Assembly: GCA_017631885.1 (NCBI GenBank)
Contig: JAGBSH010000024.1
Location: 1-64,000 of the forward strand
Source: Fibrobacteraceae bacterium
GTDB lineage: Bacteria > Fibrobacterota > Fibrobacteria > Fibrobacterales > Fibrobacteraceae
Direction of reading: 5' to 3'
Length of the DNA stretch: 64,000 nt
The notes under the pieces are model-generated. The model saw only the letters and a program-made list of their open reading frames with translations. It ran no database searches and was not told where the DNA came from. The position numbers and the translations under genes are program-made. The number at the start of each line of letters is the position of its first letter. Position 1 is the stretch's first letter. This document shows, piece by piece, positions 63,498-64,000 of the stretch.

Positions 63498-64000
63498 GTA
63501 TCCCAGAACATATCCGTTATGTGGCAATAGAAGGAACTATTGGCGTTGGAAAAACATCTCTTGCTCAGATGCTTTTAAAACGTTGGTCTCCTCAATTTGC
63601 TGATTCTTGTGGTATTTCTTTTTTAGAAGAAAAATTTGATAACAATCCATTTCTTGAAAAATTTTATACTCACCCAGATGAGTATGCATTTCAAACTCAA
63701 TTATTCTTTTTAATTTCTCGTTTACAAGAACTCAAAAATAATGTTTCTCAAAATGAAATGTTTCGCCCGCTCCTTGTAAGTGATTATACTTTTGATAAAG
63801 ACCGTATTTTTGCTGCACAAAATCTTACAGACGCTGAATTTTCAATGTATGATACGGTTTCTAAATCATTGTCGGTAGATTTGCCAACGCCAGATTACAT
63901 TATTTATCTGCAAGCTGGGGTAGATACGCTTTTAAGTCGAATTCGTCATAGAAACAGAGAAATGGAACGCAATATACAAGGTGATTATCTTTTGAATTTG
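63494..64000 (+). CDS. Deoxynucleoside kinase, 3' end beyond window
   Basis: The ATG at 63494 overlaps the folK stop (ATGA) and has GGAG upstream. The 169 visible residues run to the window edge without a stop. Walker A is EGTIGVGKTS; SDYTFDKDRIFAA, IIYLQAGVDTLLSRIRHRNREMER (lid arginines) match the deoxyadenosine/deoxyguanosine kinase family, which salvages deoxynucleosides. Family length is about 200-220 aa, so only the last few dozen residues should be missing. Confidence 0.88.
   Translation, partial: MSIPEHIRYVAIEGTIGVGKTSLAQMLLKRWSPQFADSCGISFLEEKFDNNPFLEKFYTHPDEYAFQTQLFFLISRLQELKNNVSQNEMFRPLLVSDYTFDKDRIFAAQNLTDAEFSMYDTVSKSLSVDLPTPDYIIYLQAGVDTLLSRIRHRNREMERNIQGDYLLNL

Overview
The window is 64 kb of AT-rich bacterial chromosome, tightly packed with short intergenic gaps. 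The best lineage clue is a gene at 29864-30352 whose product carries the Fibrobacter succinogenes major paralogous domain (FISUMP). Supporting clues are a GTP-type PEP carboxykinase, GlgC, citrate synthase, many small lipoproteins, a Rho with a long disordered N-terminus and split purine-pathway enzymes. Together they suggest Fibrobacterota, probably a low-GC member of Fibrobacteraceae. This is inferred from gene content; no 16S or other marker RNA gene is present, and I see no tRNA gene or CRISPR array.

Layout. 1-3918 is an accessory island: the tail of an unknown gene, a strongly structured non-coding segment (323-538), a 66-aa small protein, a two-gene restriction-modification system of the BcgI (type IIB) layout, and a second structured non-coding element (3739-3912). 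3919-8522 holds an M18 aminopeptidase, dapB, a ferredoxin and argBD. 8524-10695 is a three-gene glycosyltransferase operon. 10834-20435 holds a LamG protein, purF, a histidine-phosphatase lipoprotein, a GerW/YtfJ protein, a DUF1846 protein, citrate synthase, a small membrane protein coupled to an aminotransferase, and glgC. 20697-30352 holds pckG, a lamin-tail lipoprotein, a membrane-fused spermidine synthase, leuB, a DUF2279-like protein, and IMP cyclohydrolase coupled to the FISUMP gene.

30437-36004 is a tolC/adaptor/RND efflux operon. 36131-42242 carries dnaX-ybaB, a TerB-like protein, asd, ssb plus a membrane protein, and NamZ. 42296-49235 carries a UbiA prenyltransferase, an amino-acid ABC transporter with a rearranged binding domain, an envelope protein pair, TrmO and two TRL-family lipoproteins. 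49237-58654 carries a fused SpmAB protein, an exported pentapeptide-repeat protein, a geranylgeranyl-reductase-family flavoprotein coupled to sufE, tsaE, nspC, a FecCD-type importer and a TraB/GumN lipoprotein. 58656-64000 carries a sigma-54 activator, proC, rho, folK and the start of a deoxynucleoside kinase gene.

How it fits together: most of the window is core metabolism of an anaerobic fermenter. It covers PEP carboxylation, glycogen, and amino-acid synthesis (argB, argD, dapB, asd, leuB, proC), plus purines, polyamines and cell-envelope functions. The accessory interest is concentrated in the first 4 kb. Several core genes also have unusual architectures: an RND pump lacking the AcrB proton-relay residues, a domain-swapped ABC binding protein, a cysteine-free FISUMP protein coupled to purO, and DGGGP-synthase-like plus GGR-like genes.
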